Source: Epiperipatus broadwayi (taxonomy: Eukaryota; Onychophora; Udeonychophora; Euonychophora; Peripatidae). Taken from it: 64,000 bases of DNA. A program made the position numbers and the translations under genes. The notes beneath the pieces are model-generated. The model saw only the letters and a program-made list of their open reading frames with translations. It was not told the DNA's origin and made no database searches. Every line of letters begins with the position of its first letter. Within the stretch, counting starts at the first letter, position 1. Positions 1-10,400 of this stretch are shown here, piece by piece. The stretch spans positions 5,535,770 through 5,599,769 of the forward strand of contig JAQFVV010012420.1 in assembly GCA_028023455.1 (NCBI GenBank). The letters run 5' to 3'.

Positions 1-474
1 TATGCTATGATCACTTGGTGTTCATCTGCTATCTCATAGTACTTATAGTATCTTTTAAGGCTCTTGAGGTGCTCTATGGGTGTCTCCTCCGTTCTCCCTC
101 CATATACTCTTATCTTCAACTCAATTGCCCCTTTTCTTTTTTTTATATATCACTCTTAAGGCTAAAATGTGCCAGGTTCGTCACCCCGGCTTCCAGTGGT
201 CCACTGCATGACCCACCTGATAGACCTTCCTCCCTCATTATTATCATATGGAACGATATTGTTTTATAATATCCCAATGTTGATAAAATTCTTAAACCCC
301 TATTTTATAAACTATGACTTTATATATATATGAAAAACAAAAAAACACAAGTTAAAACTTGCCAATGTTTGTATTTATGACAATAGATAGTGTTCTACCA
401 AAAACACCGTCAAGCGTATGTTTTGTTTACATAAACATCAGAGCAAGCATTCACTATCTCTAACTTTAGTTCCA

Positions 475-518
475 CCTTCAGATCATGATTTCAAGCTATT
501 TGCTATTGTCAGTGAAGG
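475..518 (-). ncRNA. Degenerate hammerhead ribozyme copy
   Basis: This is the reverse-complement counterpart of the ribozyme at 1117-1160. It retains stem I (TGAAGG/CCTTCA), the AGC/GCT stem II, GAAA and the TCATGA stem III, but the core reads CTGACAA (506-512 on plus, reversed). The invariant G8 is therefore replaced by A, which should abolish cleavage. The difference shows that the two arms have diverged since the inversion. Confidence 0.65.
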
Positions 519-1116
519 ACAGGAATAAGAAACTAGATCTAAACACAAACTCTGAGCGTTTATGAAACAGTTTCTATTCAGCTTGCAAGCGTGAATCTTT
601 TAGATACGTAATGTCTTCAAACTCAGCTTAGCAAGCAAGATAGCTACATGGGTCTGATATCAGTTCAGCATCACCACATAATAGAAGCCTCTGCAATATA
701 TATCATTGCAAGAAAGACCTCAAAGGTACATTTATGAAAAACAAAAAAACACAAGTTAAAACTTGCTAACGCTTGTATTTATGACAATAGATGGCGTTTA
801 TGTAAACAAAACATACGCTTGATGGTGTTTTTGGTAGAATGCCATCTATTGTCATAAATACAAGTGTTAGCAAGTTTTAACTTGTGTTTTTTTGTTTTTC
901 ATAAATGTACTTTTGAGGTCTTTCTTGCAATAATATATATTGCAGAGGCTTCTACTATGTGGTGATTCTGAACTGATATCAGACCCATGTAGCTATCTTG
1001 CTTGCTATGCTGAGTTTGAAGACATTACATGTCTAAAAGATTCACGCTGCAAGCTGAATAGAAACTGTTTCATAAATGCTCAGAGTTTGTGTTTAGATCT
1101 AGTTTCTTATTCCTGT

Positions 1117-1160
1117 CCTTCACTGACGATAGCAAATAGCTTGAAATCATGATCTGAAGG
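1117..1160 (+). ncRNA. Hammerhead self-cleaving ribozyme (minimal stem III, PLE/retrozyme type)
   Basis: All core elements are present in order: stem I 5' strand CCTTCA (1117-1122), CTGACGA (1123-1129, matching CUGANGA), a small stem II built on AGC/GCT with a 5-nt loop (1130-1142), GAAA (1143-1146), a self-complementary stem III TCATGA (1147-1152), TC as the last two bases before the cut (1153-1154), then TGAAGG (1155-1160), which pairs perfectly with CCTTCA. The closing pair of stem II is a U-U mismatch. Very short stem III is typical of PLE and retrozyme hammerheads, which may act as dimers. Cleavage is predicted after position 1154. Confidence 0.8.
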
Positions 1161-1270
1161 TGGAATTAAAGTTAGAGATAGTGAATGCTTGCTCTGACGT
1201 TTATGTAAACAAAATATACGCTTGATGGTGTTTTTGGTAGAATGCCATCTATTGTCATATATATATATAT

Positions 1271-3150
1271 CACAGAACAGACAACAACACTATTTTCCCC
1301 TCTGACCACTTGAGAACTTTTCTATATGTATATTTGCACATCGCAAAATATGCCAATATTTACTATATTTCCAATATCTGTTTAAACTCTTTCTGTTTTC
1401 TCTATTGCTTTTTTTTTTTAAAAAAAAAAAAACTCCAACTCTCGTTTGGAAAGCTCTTTTTAAGTTACATTAGGATGCTTTTTTAATGCCCATTATCCAC
1501 TATTCGCAGCCTTGTTCGTTGGGACGCCATTTTAAGCATCTACCCATATTATTATTGCATAATTCATGTGTGTATATGATCTCTCCCACAGCTTCAAGTA
1601 AGTATATTTATGAGCATGGTTTAAATCCCATCTCAAGCGTCAATCTTACATTTTGATAAGAATTATACTCACCGAAAACATAAGTAAGGGTTCTGTACAT
1701 ATATGTATCTAGGGTAGCAAGTCTAGACTAGCTCTATCGCAAAGCCTGGGGAACATGGTTTAACCAGAGAACAATGCAAAGACAATTCCCGACTATGTCT
1801 TGTATATCTACGTATGCCATACGATAATTTACTTGTTTATAAATTATATTACCCAGCCCAGAAGTTATAACAATCCTAAGCTATAAGTTACTATGCTAGT
1901 TACATTTAATTCTAAGTTTTATAGACACCTATACATATTTTAATATTCATGCGCACAACCCATTTATTCCGATACACACATTTATGATTCATATATATAG
2001 CAACAAAAGAGTGCAATTACACATCAGCGTTGTTTATTTAATGTGTTTTTTATTTAATTTAAAAAATATTTATTACTGTATTTAATATAGAGATAACACA
2101 AGTCCCTTCTTTACTATGCATTCACTGAACATATATAGAGAGCAAAGGTCAATTTACCTTAATTATGATCGAATGTCCACGTGGTCAAAGTTAACAGTCC
2201 ACCCATTTATAATCCGAAAGAAATACTGGCCTTATTGATATTTGTTGATCCTAAGGATGGTCAACAGTCCACAATGTGATATACCAAATAGGTTATCATA
2301 GAGGTGGAGTAGATGATTTCGGTTGCTTAAGAGGTCATAGCTACATGTGCTTCGCCGCCATTACACTTGATAATTTTAAACAGTGAAATTTCATAAATCC
2401 GATTCAGGTGAGTCCTACGATAACAATCCACTGGGCCGGTCTAACGAAACCCACACTATTTAATTACCCCAACATTTTGATGGGAATATTAATAAAACTT
2501 CTTAATTAATTACACGTTAATCCAATCCAAAATCCGTGCAACATCTCTAATCTTTTTTTTTAATCACCACTATATAATTTTTAAGAGAGCAAAAATAGTT
2601 CTTTTCTTTTACACTCTTTAACCTCATATTTTTCCTTATCTATTTGTACACCGCAAACTGGATCTTCTATTGTTTCCGAATACCAACTCGACCAGTTCTC
2701 AGACTTCTGGCCAACAGCGTCATTAACTCAAACTGCCCACAGCAACTAATTCATTCTATTTCTGTAGCTTTATATGCCCAATGGATTCATCAAGAAACAC
2801 GTTACCGCTAAAATTATAAAAATGTAGAACTTAGAAGATTATTGAACAACAAAAAATATATATATAACCAATAACAAATTTATACAACTCCATATATTAT
2901 TGCCTCTCATCAGTTCCACATATAACCGTTAATACCTGTACACACTTTATAATAACACACATACAACTATATTTATACAAGCACACAGTCCATCCTTTAA
3001 CAGATTATGCATTACTTTCACACTCTTTGTAACAGGGTTCGAATGACTATTTATACATCTTTTCGCATATACACAATCAATCCATATCAATATCAACACA
3101 CATTTAACATGCTAGGTTGTATTATCTCTTGTATTCGAACCCAGATACTG
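1271..3150. other. Intergenic; no gene seen
   Basis: Somewhat less AT-rich than the rest of the window. Short open frames here lack family features. No terminal repeats or RT motifs were recognised. A homopolymer T/A block sits near 1410-1431. Confidence 0.5.
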
Positions 3151-3154
3151 TTAC

Positions 3155-3311
3155 AATATATATATATATATATGTATGTGTGTTTAATATCTAAATGATA
3201 ATACACATTCAACTATTCATTAACTAAATTTATTTTTTAGATGAGTTTAATTTAGTGAATAATGCACTATATGAACAAAGGCTGGTTCCAATCTGATTGT
3301 AAGCTTCTCTT

Positions 3312-3390
<79 letters not shown>
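3155..3390. repeat. (TA)n microsatellites
   Basis: Runs of TA at about 3158-3173, 3315-3344 and 3353-3388. The open frames across them encode only alternating Ile/Tyr residues from the repeat and are not genes. Confidence 0.9.
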
Positions 3391-3439
3391 GCACACCCAC
3401 AAATAGCAGCCACTTGTAAGCATGTATGTCTATTCCACC

Positions 3440-4745
3440 TCCAAGGAGAGAAAGAAAAAAAATGTTCTACAGGTAAAATTTGTTATGGCTATATAAACCA
3501 ATATTTGAAGCATCCATACATACAACATATTGATCCAGTTTTCTTTTTATTTGATATTTGTAATGCTCTCTTTTAATTTTTTAGCTAAAAACTTTTCTTT
3601 CAGAAATACTTCAACACCCTCTAAATGTAGCTTTTAATGTGTTATACTTTCTACCACATTTTTCCCAATGGAATCAATCAACATTGCATTTCTCTAGATT
3701 GTCTTTGAGATAATCATATGGTATTTATTGAGATAATCATTATAACAATAATGAGGATTTATTTCTTACAAAAACACTGAATTCAAGTTCATTATATTAT
3801 ATTATTTTAGGAAATCTTACATTGTTTTGTTTTAAATATCCATTCCAATGAATGTGTGATTTTACAGTTGTGGACTTTTTAGTAACACATCCAATATGTT
3901 GAAGAACATAGTGATTGGTTTTATTATCTTCTTGTATTTTAAAAATTCTCTGAGCATCTGTAAATGAAACTTTCTAATGCCTATATATTAATCAATAGAA
4001 TGTCCAAAACTCACTTCTGTGCAGTAAATTAGGTAAAATAGTAGCTCCTTTTATATCTAACTTCTTTGCAACAGTTATTTTCCTTTTAGAAAGTACACCC
4101 ACTAGAGTCTATGTGAATATCAATATTCTAAGTTCACCTTTCTGTTAATAAATATATTTAAATTCGTTTATATTCTCAAATTGATAGCCAACTTGCTGAG
4201 AATTTTTTCCCCTCACTGACTGATGAAGAATTTAAGTTTTTTTTTAATATTAATTATTAAACAAAGTCTTTACATATTCCATCCAAAACATGAAACACTC
4301 TATAGATCATCTTTTTCAACTGGAAAAATTGTACAGTAATCAGCATATTGTAAATGCAAAATCCAAGAAAATGAAATTCTTATTTTTGCTTTCAATTAAT
4401 TCACATTAAAAATTCTATTCTGAAACCTGTATCACATCTAAACTCTGATTCATCCATTCATTTAAAAATAGTTTTAAAAACCACTATCATAAAATTGGAA
4501 TCAATGTTGGAGCACACACACATTCTTGTTAATACAAATTTTCATTTCCAATATCTTTGGTTGTTCATTTGTAGTAATAACATATTCTCTCATTCCATCC
4601 TATAGAAGCTATATAATATGAACAAAGATGGACAGCCAACTAATTTGACCTGTTGATTAATTGAGGCAAATGTCTCAGGAAAATCAAGGAAAAGCAATAT
4701 GTAAATCTTTTTTTTTTGTCTCCATCAGTTTTTTGCATTTTTCTG
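3440..4745 (-). pseudogene. Decayed LINE reverse transcriptase, C-terminal half
   Basis: Read on the minus strand with several frameshifts and stops, the interval gives RT-like segments in the expected order. A palm motif HLQYADYCTIF appears near 4310-4350 (YADD with the second Asp changed to Tyr). Then comes a segment with KKLDIKGATILPNLLHRSEF near 4030-4090, resembling the conserved LxYGxETW block downstream of LINE RTs. A GYLKQNNVRFPK/DYLKDNLEKCNV tail lies near 3690-3850, the usual C-terminal region of such elements. The upstream end near 4745 is truncated. The catalytic Asp loss and many stops make it non-functional. The clade (RTE, CR1 or relative) is not decided. Confidence 0.6.
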
Positions 4746-4945
4746 ACAATAAAAACTATAACTATAGTGCTTTTTGATTCTCTGAAACAATGTTTATTCT
4801 CCAATAATCATTTATCTATGAGTGATAACAATCTATTCAATAAATATTCTTGAAAATTTTTTTTCTATAATGAATAATAATGATATTTCATTATAATTAC
4901 TATAATCTTATTTATTTTCTTTATTTTTAAAAATGAAAACAATAT

Positions 4946-5300
4946 AAATATTTTTAAGATCTGATGGTGCAACGTCATGACTTCATGTACTCCTAAAAAA
5001 TTTCGGTTGTTTTCTATTCTATCATGTCAGCTGCCTACACCCAACCTAAGAGGCTTCTTTCTACAATAAAACACAGAAAGAGTCCCCGCCAGCTAGCCAA
5101 TCTGGCTTTTTTCTATGCTAAAAGCACAGACAAATGCCTTATTGGCTGCCATAGTTGGTTGTGTTATTAACTTTATTGTAGTGCTAGACTGTTTATTTTC
5201 TCTATACTTTCGTGTGAGAGTGTGTGGATTTTAGCCTGTCGTAATTATTTAAAATTTCATTACAAAGGTTTTTTTTCAAGTGCTCTAACCTACTGTTACG
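4946..5300. other. GC-richer island with opposed CCAAT boxes
   Basis: Base composition rises above the neighbourhood. AGCCAATCTGGC (about 5096-5107) and TATTGGCTGCC (about 5139-5149) are CCAAT boxes in opposite orientation, and GCCAG/CTGGC makes a small hairpin. This could be a promoter-like fragment, an LTR piece or chance. No adjacent coding region was found. Confidence 0.25.
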
Positions 5301-5443
5301 TTGTAACTTTATTAACAATGTCACAAAGGTTCCATTATGAATGTGTAACCCTCAAAAATTGCTTTTAAGGGTGCAGCAGAGCAGTATTTTGATGATCATG
5401 CAAAAAGTAACATTTTCGCGAGAATTCATCCATGACAAGTTAT

Positions 5444-5960
5444 TTTTTATATATACGCACAAACAGAAACAATCCAGTGTCTGATTATTAATTACTGTCC
5501 AAAAAAAAAAAGAAAATTAGTCAGATATTATTTTTACATTTACTATTTAAATAAGATTAGTTTTTATATCTACATACTAACAAAAACAAACTAGTTTCTG
5601 ATTAATTACTGTCCAAAAAAATGCAAATTAGTCGGGTATCATTTTTAAATTTAGTATTTAAATAATGGTACCATTTTATATATACACAATAACAAAAATA
5701 ACTCACTTTCTGATTAATTATTGTCAAAAAAAAAAAAAAAGCAAATTACTCGGGTATCATTTTTAAATTTTGCGTGAATGTAGAAATTTTGTGTAAATTG
5801 AAAAATGTATAATTGCATATTATTTTCTGTTAAAAAAATACTGTAACTTTTTAAAGATACACACAAACAAAAACAACCCAATTTATGATTAATTACTGTC
5901 CAAAAAAACGTCAATTATTTGTGTATCATTTTTAAATTTAATGTGAATTTCTAAATTTTT
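5444..5960. repeat. Tandem repeat, ~112-117-bp unit, four copies
   Basis: Copies begin near 5444, 5561, 5673 and 5847. Each has TTTTATATATAC-like sequence, an ACAAACA/ACAAAAACAA tract, CTGATTAATTACTGTCCAAA and a conserved ATCATTTTTAAATTTA end. The third copy carries about 60 extra bases. Copies differ by substitutions and A-run length, so the array is old. Confidence 0.8.
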
Positions 5961-8900
5961 GTTTTTTAAATAGTAATATTATTTACTATTAGTTCTAATT
6001 TCCTATTACAAAACTAAAAAAGCCGATATTTATAGAGAATCACAGGCCTGGCCTGGAATCGTAATATTTATGTGTTTTTTATTAGCATCAACATCATCAA
6101 ACTGCTCACATGAGAGAATAGAAAACAACCATTTACAATATTCTTGAATTTAACATACCTCCGCCATATTTTTAAACTTTTCCAGGTATTTCATCATGAT
6201 CTGCAGTCTTTTCATTTTTTTTTTCAAAGTTATAATGTACAGAAAAAAAGTTCAAATATCTTATATATATGTCTTCAAGATAATCATGTACTTATGTAAG
6301 AGATTTAAATTTTATTTTTTTTTACATTATAACAAAAAAATTATGGGAAACATTCAAAATTAATTTTTAATTTATTAAAAATTATAGTTTCAATTTTTAA
6401 TAATATCTAAAGTTATTGTTTTTTTCCCAATGTGTCATAGCATCAGCCGGGGAAGCGAACTTGATATCCCGGGACAACTGTTTGTAAAGCAGCTGTCACT
6501 GACCTCTTATTATTAATTGTAGTTTAAAATAATCATTTTAATTATTGTAGATATTTATTAATTTCTAATTAATTTTTTATCATTTCAAACTATTGTTTTT
6601 AATGTTTTGTGATTATAGTTTTTTAGTTAATTGGAGCTGTCTAAAATGGCAATCCTTTAATATAATAGTGAATTGGCATTACTTAAGAGGTAGTGATTAT
6701 GGAAAAAATAAATAGAAAAAAGTTAAAAATGAAAAAGATGTTAAAAAAGCAGAAAATATAATATAGGTTTTATTCATTCTTCACCAATATCAATTACTGC
6801 TGAAAAATTGTTATAATTATTTACAATTTTTAAATTATGGATTTAGTAGTCAGTATATGACAAAATGTGATTAAAGAAAATGCTAATTGATAATAATGGA
6901 ATATTTATGCTAGACCAAAAAAAATAGTTTATTCACAAAGATTGTATACTCAAAATATTGTTTTAGAAATGCAGAATGTTTTATCACACAATGGGGATTA
7001 AACATAAAATGTTTAGTGATTTTAAATTAGATCATATAAGGTTAAACGTTTCATGTAAAACTAGTATATTTTATTAAGAAGTTTATAATTTTTTTTATTT
7101 CATTAACAAGTTGCTTATTGATTTCAATATTTAGAAAAGTGCAACTTCTACAACATTATATGAAATGTTGTGCATTCTATAAACAGTCAGAGACAATATT
7201 TGGAAACACGTTAAAATTTTTTATTATTATTTGGGAAGGTGTTTACTGTAGAATTGTTTACTGTAGAATTGTTTTTAAAGAAGATAATGAAATTATTAGA
7301 ACACTCTTGATTATTATTGTTATTATATATGATCAATTTTGAAATGAAATTTGCAAATATAGAGCACAAACCATTTATCAATTTACTTTCAAACTCATGT
7401 GATAGGAAATTATATATTAATTTTGAAAGAAACTTAAAAATTTTAAATATATTATTTAAACTGCAACACATTGCAATATTTTGATTGAATCACTTTTATT
7501 TTTAGATAAGTAAAGCATGACAGTTTAACTATTTTATAAATTTTTATAAAACTTATTTCTATTAAAAGCTACTCAAATTTTTTATATAATTTTAGATTAT
7601 TGTTTGACTTTAATAATGCTATTAAAATGTAATTATCAAAATTGTGTAATACTGCTAATATGAATAAAAATATTAGGCTGTGAATAACCAAATTAATTTG
7701 TGGAATATATTTCTCACATTATCCACTTTTTTAATCTTGTTGAATGTATTCACCCAAATATTATTATAGATGATATTCATTTTCTTTTTCTCTGATTGAC
7801 TATAGCTATTTAAAATTTTTAAGAAAACATTTTACTTTTTTTTTTTTAATTTTTAAATTTTATAATGAATGTTTAATTGTTAACAATACTTTTATTTCAA
7901 GATTTGGATTTCCTTTATCGGATTATAGTTGAATCTTTAATCAAATTTTTATTACTCTTATATTTTTCTTAACTTATCATGAGAATACATCAAGAATTAA
8001 GCAAAAATATCATTACAATTTAATAATTCAATATATTTCCATTGTTAAAAAATGATATTTTGATGTGTCATCTATCTATATATTTTTTTTTCTGGGAATA
8101 TTTATTTTATAAAAATTTTGCCATCTAATCTCATTCAGATCTGAAAAACAAAAATTTAATAATTATAATGATACTTATAAAGATTTGTATGATCAGTATT
8201 TAAGTTCAAATGAAATTCAAACATTTCATAAATAAAGCTTTAGAATTCTATCACAGTTTCTTAAACCACACTCCTTCATTTTGTTTTCATGATAGAAATC
8301 TAGAATTTATGCTTAAAAGCAATCTTTATTTACTTTTCAAACACTTTTTGATCAATAGTTATCATATTATCACTTTTATTTAATTATTTTATATTTATGC
8401 TCAAAACTTTTTATATAACCATCATACTTATACTTGCATATTTATTAATTATTTCAATGAGCATGTAAATAATTTTACGATATATCAAATATGGAACACT
8501 AAGGATATAAACCTATTTCATGGAAATAATTATTCTGTGAAATAGGTATTTATACCTTGTAGTTAACAGAATATTTTTTATCTTTACAGATATTAAGCTA
8601 TATAATCATTGAAATTTTAAAGTGTTGCCCTATTATCATTGTGGAAATGAAAAATACTTCTATGCATTATGATCTTTAAATAACTTCATTAAACCTGTAA
8701 CTGAAGAAAAATTCAGAATTGTAAAGAGATGAATTTTTTCACACATTCTCAAAGTAGCTTCATTTAAAAGAAAATGTACATAAAATGCAGTTCTCTTAAA
8801 TAATTATTTTTGTAAGAACTAAGTTATTTTTATTTGGTAAGAAACTTTTAAATAAAAAAGGAACTGTAAATAATAATAAGATTAATATAACTAATGAAAA

Positions 8901-9637
8901 ATTGTATTTGAAATAAATATATATCTAAGGCGGCATATATTTAAAGTGTATGTGTGTATGTAAAAAAAGGAAGAGGAAAAATGGATATGCTGATTTAGAT
9001 ATTTATTTAATTTTTTGAAAATTTTCAATTTAAGTAACTAAAATAATTTTGCAAAATATAATAAAAATTATTTTATTTATCTTTTAAAGATAAGTTATAA
9101 AGTTAAAGCAATATCCAAATGGTTTCATAATTAATAACAAGAAAAGTAGTTTAAAATAATTGTAATCTTGTTATAGAAGATATAAAATAATTATTAGATT
9201 AAAACATTTTCTAACAATAAAAAAAAAGCAAAAGTGATTTTATTTAAAAGACAACAAATCGCAAATCACTAAATTCTTCCATAGCTCTAATTTTTTTTTT
9301 CAATTCTAGTAGCATTATAGGATCAATTCCTATATCTTCATATTGTATTTTTTTCACTTAATCAAATCTTTAAAAAAATGGATGTTAAATGTTTAGTAGT
9401 AGTTGCAATAGATTTACAACTCAAGTTTATTCCTATAAGTGCACCATTTTGCTTTACATTTAGGATTAGAACTATGTGATATGACAAAAGTACATATATA
9501 TATTTATGTTGGTCTTTTATTGAAAACAAACAGTACCTAGATGTACAAGCTTATGTTCAATCTACAATACTTGCTATACTCATTGATAGTTTGATATTAT
9601 TTGTCATTTTATTAACAATAGTTTATTCTCAGTGTTT
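5961..9637. other. AT-rich intergenic; no gene seen
   Basis: Mostly poly(A)/poly(T)-rich sequence. A short GC-rich patch lies at about 6435-6505. A 15-bp direct duplication (TTTACTGTAGAATTG) occurs near 7240-7270, and a hairpin near 8505-8560. No coding signature. Confidence 0.5.
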
Positions 9638-9800
9638 TTCTGAAGATTTATGATGATGTGATTTTAGTTGTGTTGGACTATTTCCATTTTCTAATATTAA
9701 GTATTGGATGTCTTTAGAAAGAATTAACTTCATTTAAATTTTTCAATTACATTCATCTGTTAGTAATAGCATGTGATTGAAATAGTCTAATATATAAACA
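9638..9800. mobile_element. Short foldback pseudo-LTR related to the 42.4-43.7 kb PLE
   Basis: Contains CTGAAGATTTATGATGATG, then GGACTATTTCCATTTTCTAA and a TGTCTTTAGAAA block, in the same order as the right arm of the 42.4-43.7 kb element read on minus. It ends with GAAATAGTCTAATATA, the reverse of its beginning, so it folds on itself. It has no coding content and is probably a solo or truncated copy. Confidence 0.6.
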
Positions 9801-10314
9801 CAATTTATTCTCATATTTATATGTTTTAACATTAAAAAAAATAATTTATAACTGTAAACGATTCTTTTTCAATGTTTGTTACATTACTATTATAATTATT
9901 TTTTTTTATAAAGAAGTTTTTCCAAACACTTTTTTGTACTTTCATTTATATTTTTAATTTACATTACTTTCATTTATAATTCTAACTATGGTATTATTAT
10001 TATGAATTAAAATAAATAATCCCAACTAGTTATAAGTAGGTGTTCTAATAATTTTCACATTTTTATGTATGTGTATCTTTTTTTTTTTTTTTTTAGTGTG
10101 AATACAATTGAAAAATTTAACACTTTGTTTCTTTTTATAATAATAATTCAATAATACATTTTTAGACCCACATTACAAATCTCATTTATTTAATTAGTAA
10201 ATGTTAGTTATATATGTCTATAAAATATTTTTACACATTTAATTTATATTTAAGGATAATATGAAATTGTTTAAAATATATGCAACAGTATTAATTAATA
10301 TAACAAATATAACT

Positions 10315-10400
10315 ATTACCCCCTGCAGCTCATAGTACCGCTATGAATATGAGGCAAAAGGCCTCGAAAGCGCTTAGCTTGTAATAATTTCTATGTATCT
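10315..10400 (+). repeat. PLE-type hairpin fragment (GAGGC-loop-GCCTC followed by GAAAGCGCTT)
   Basis: A GC-rich patch in very AT-rich DNA. GAGGCAAAAGGCCTC forms a 5-bp stem and is followed directly by GAAAGCGCTTAG. The same layout, a hairpin ending in TC or TT then GAAAGYRCTT, recurs in the 3' regions of the PLE copies near 34.2, 38.9, 59.1 and 61.7 kb. It is likely a PLE 3'-end relic. Confidence 0.4.

Larger units (their letters stand above)
331..1257. mobile_element. Retrozyme-like repeat, tandem and inverted copies of a ~400-bp unit
   Basis: A unit of about 402 bp (331-732) is followed by the start of a second direct copy (733-795). The sequence then turns around: 796-1257 is the reverse complement of the same unit. 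The segment beginning TGAAAAACAAAAAAACACAA occurs at about 331 and 736 on plus and about 845-905 on minus. The segment GCGTATGTTTTGTTTACATA occurs on the opposite strand near 797-820 and 1198-1220, and on plus near 414-433. Each arm contains a hammerhead ribozyme motif. Tandem units of 150-400 bp with a hammerhead are the signature of animal retrozymes, non-autonomous circular-RNA retroelements probably mobilised by PLE machinery. The element is bordered by TATATATATA on the left (about 321-330) and ATATATATAT on the right (1258-1270). The palindrome is unusual. Seen: repeats and ribozyme core. Inferred: retrozyme identity. Confidence 0.75.

Noticed and set aside
940-1152. 70-codon open frame
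   Set aside because: Lies inside the inverted retrozyme copy and overlaps the hammerhead; the other copies do not keep it open.
1578-1605. CTCTCCCACAG-CTTCAA-GTAAGT looking like a micro-exon
   Set aside because: Six bases between consensus sites is most simply chance.
3262-3576. 104-codon open frame across TA repeats
   Set aside because: Most of it is Ile-Tyr alternation from the TA microsatellite; no start context or family.
5444-5960. CRISPR-like array
   Set aside because: Repeats are contiguous ~115-bp satellite monomers without spacers in a eukaryotic context.
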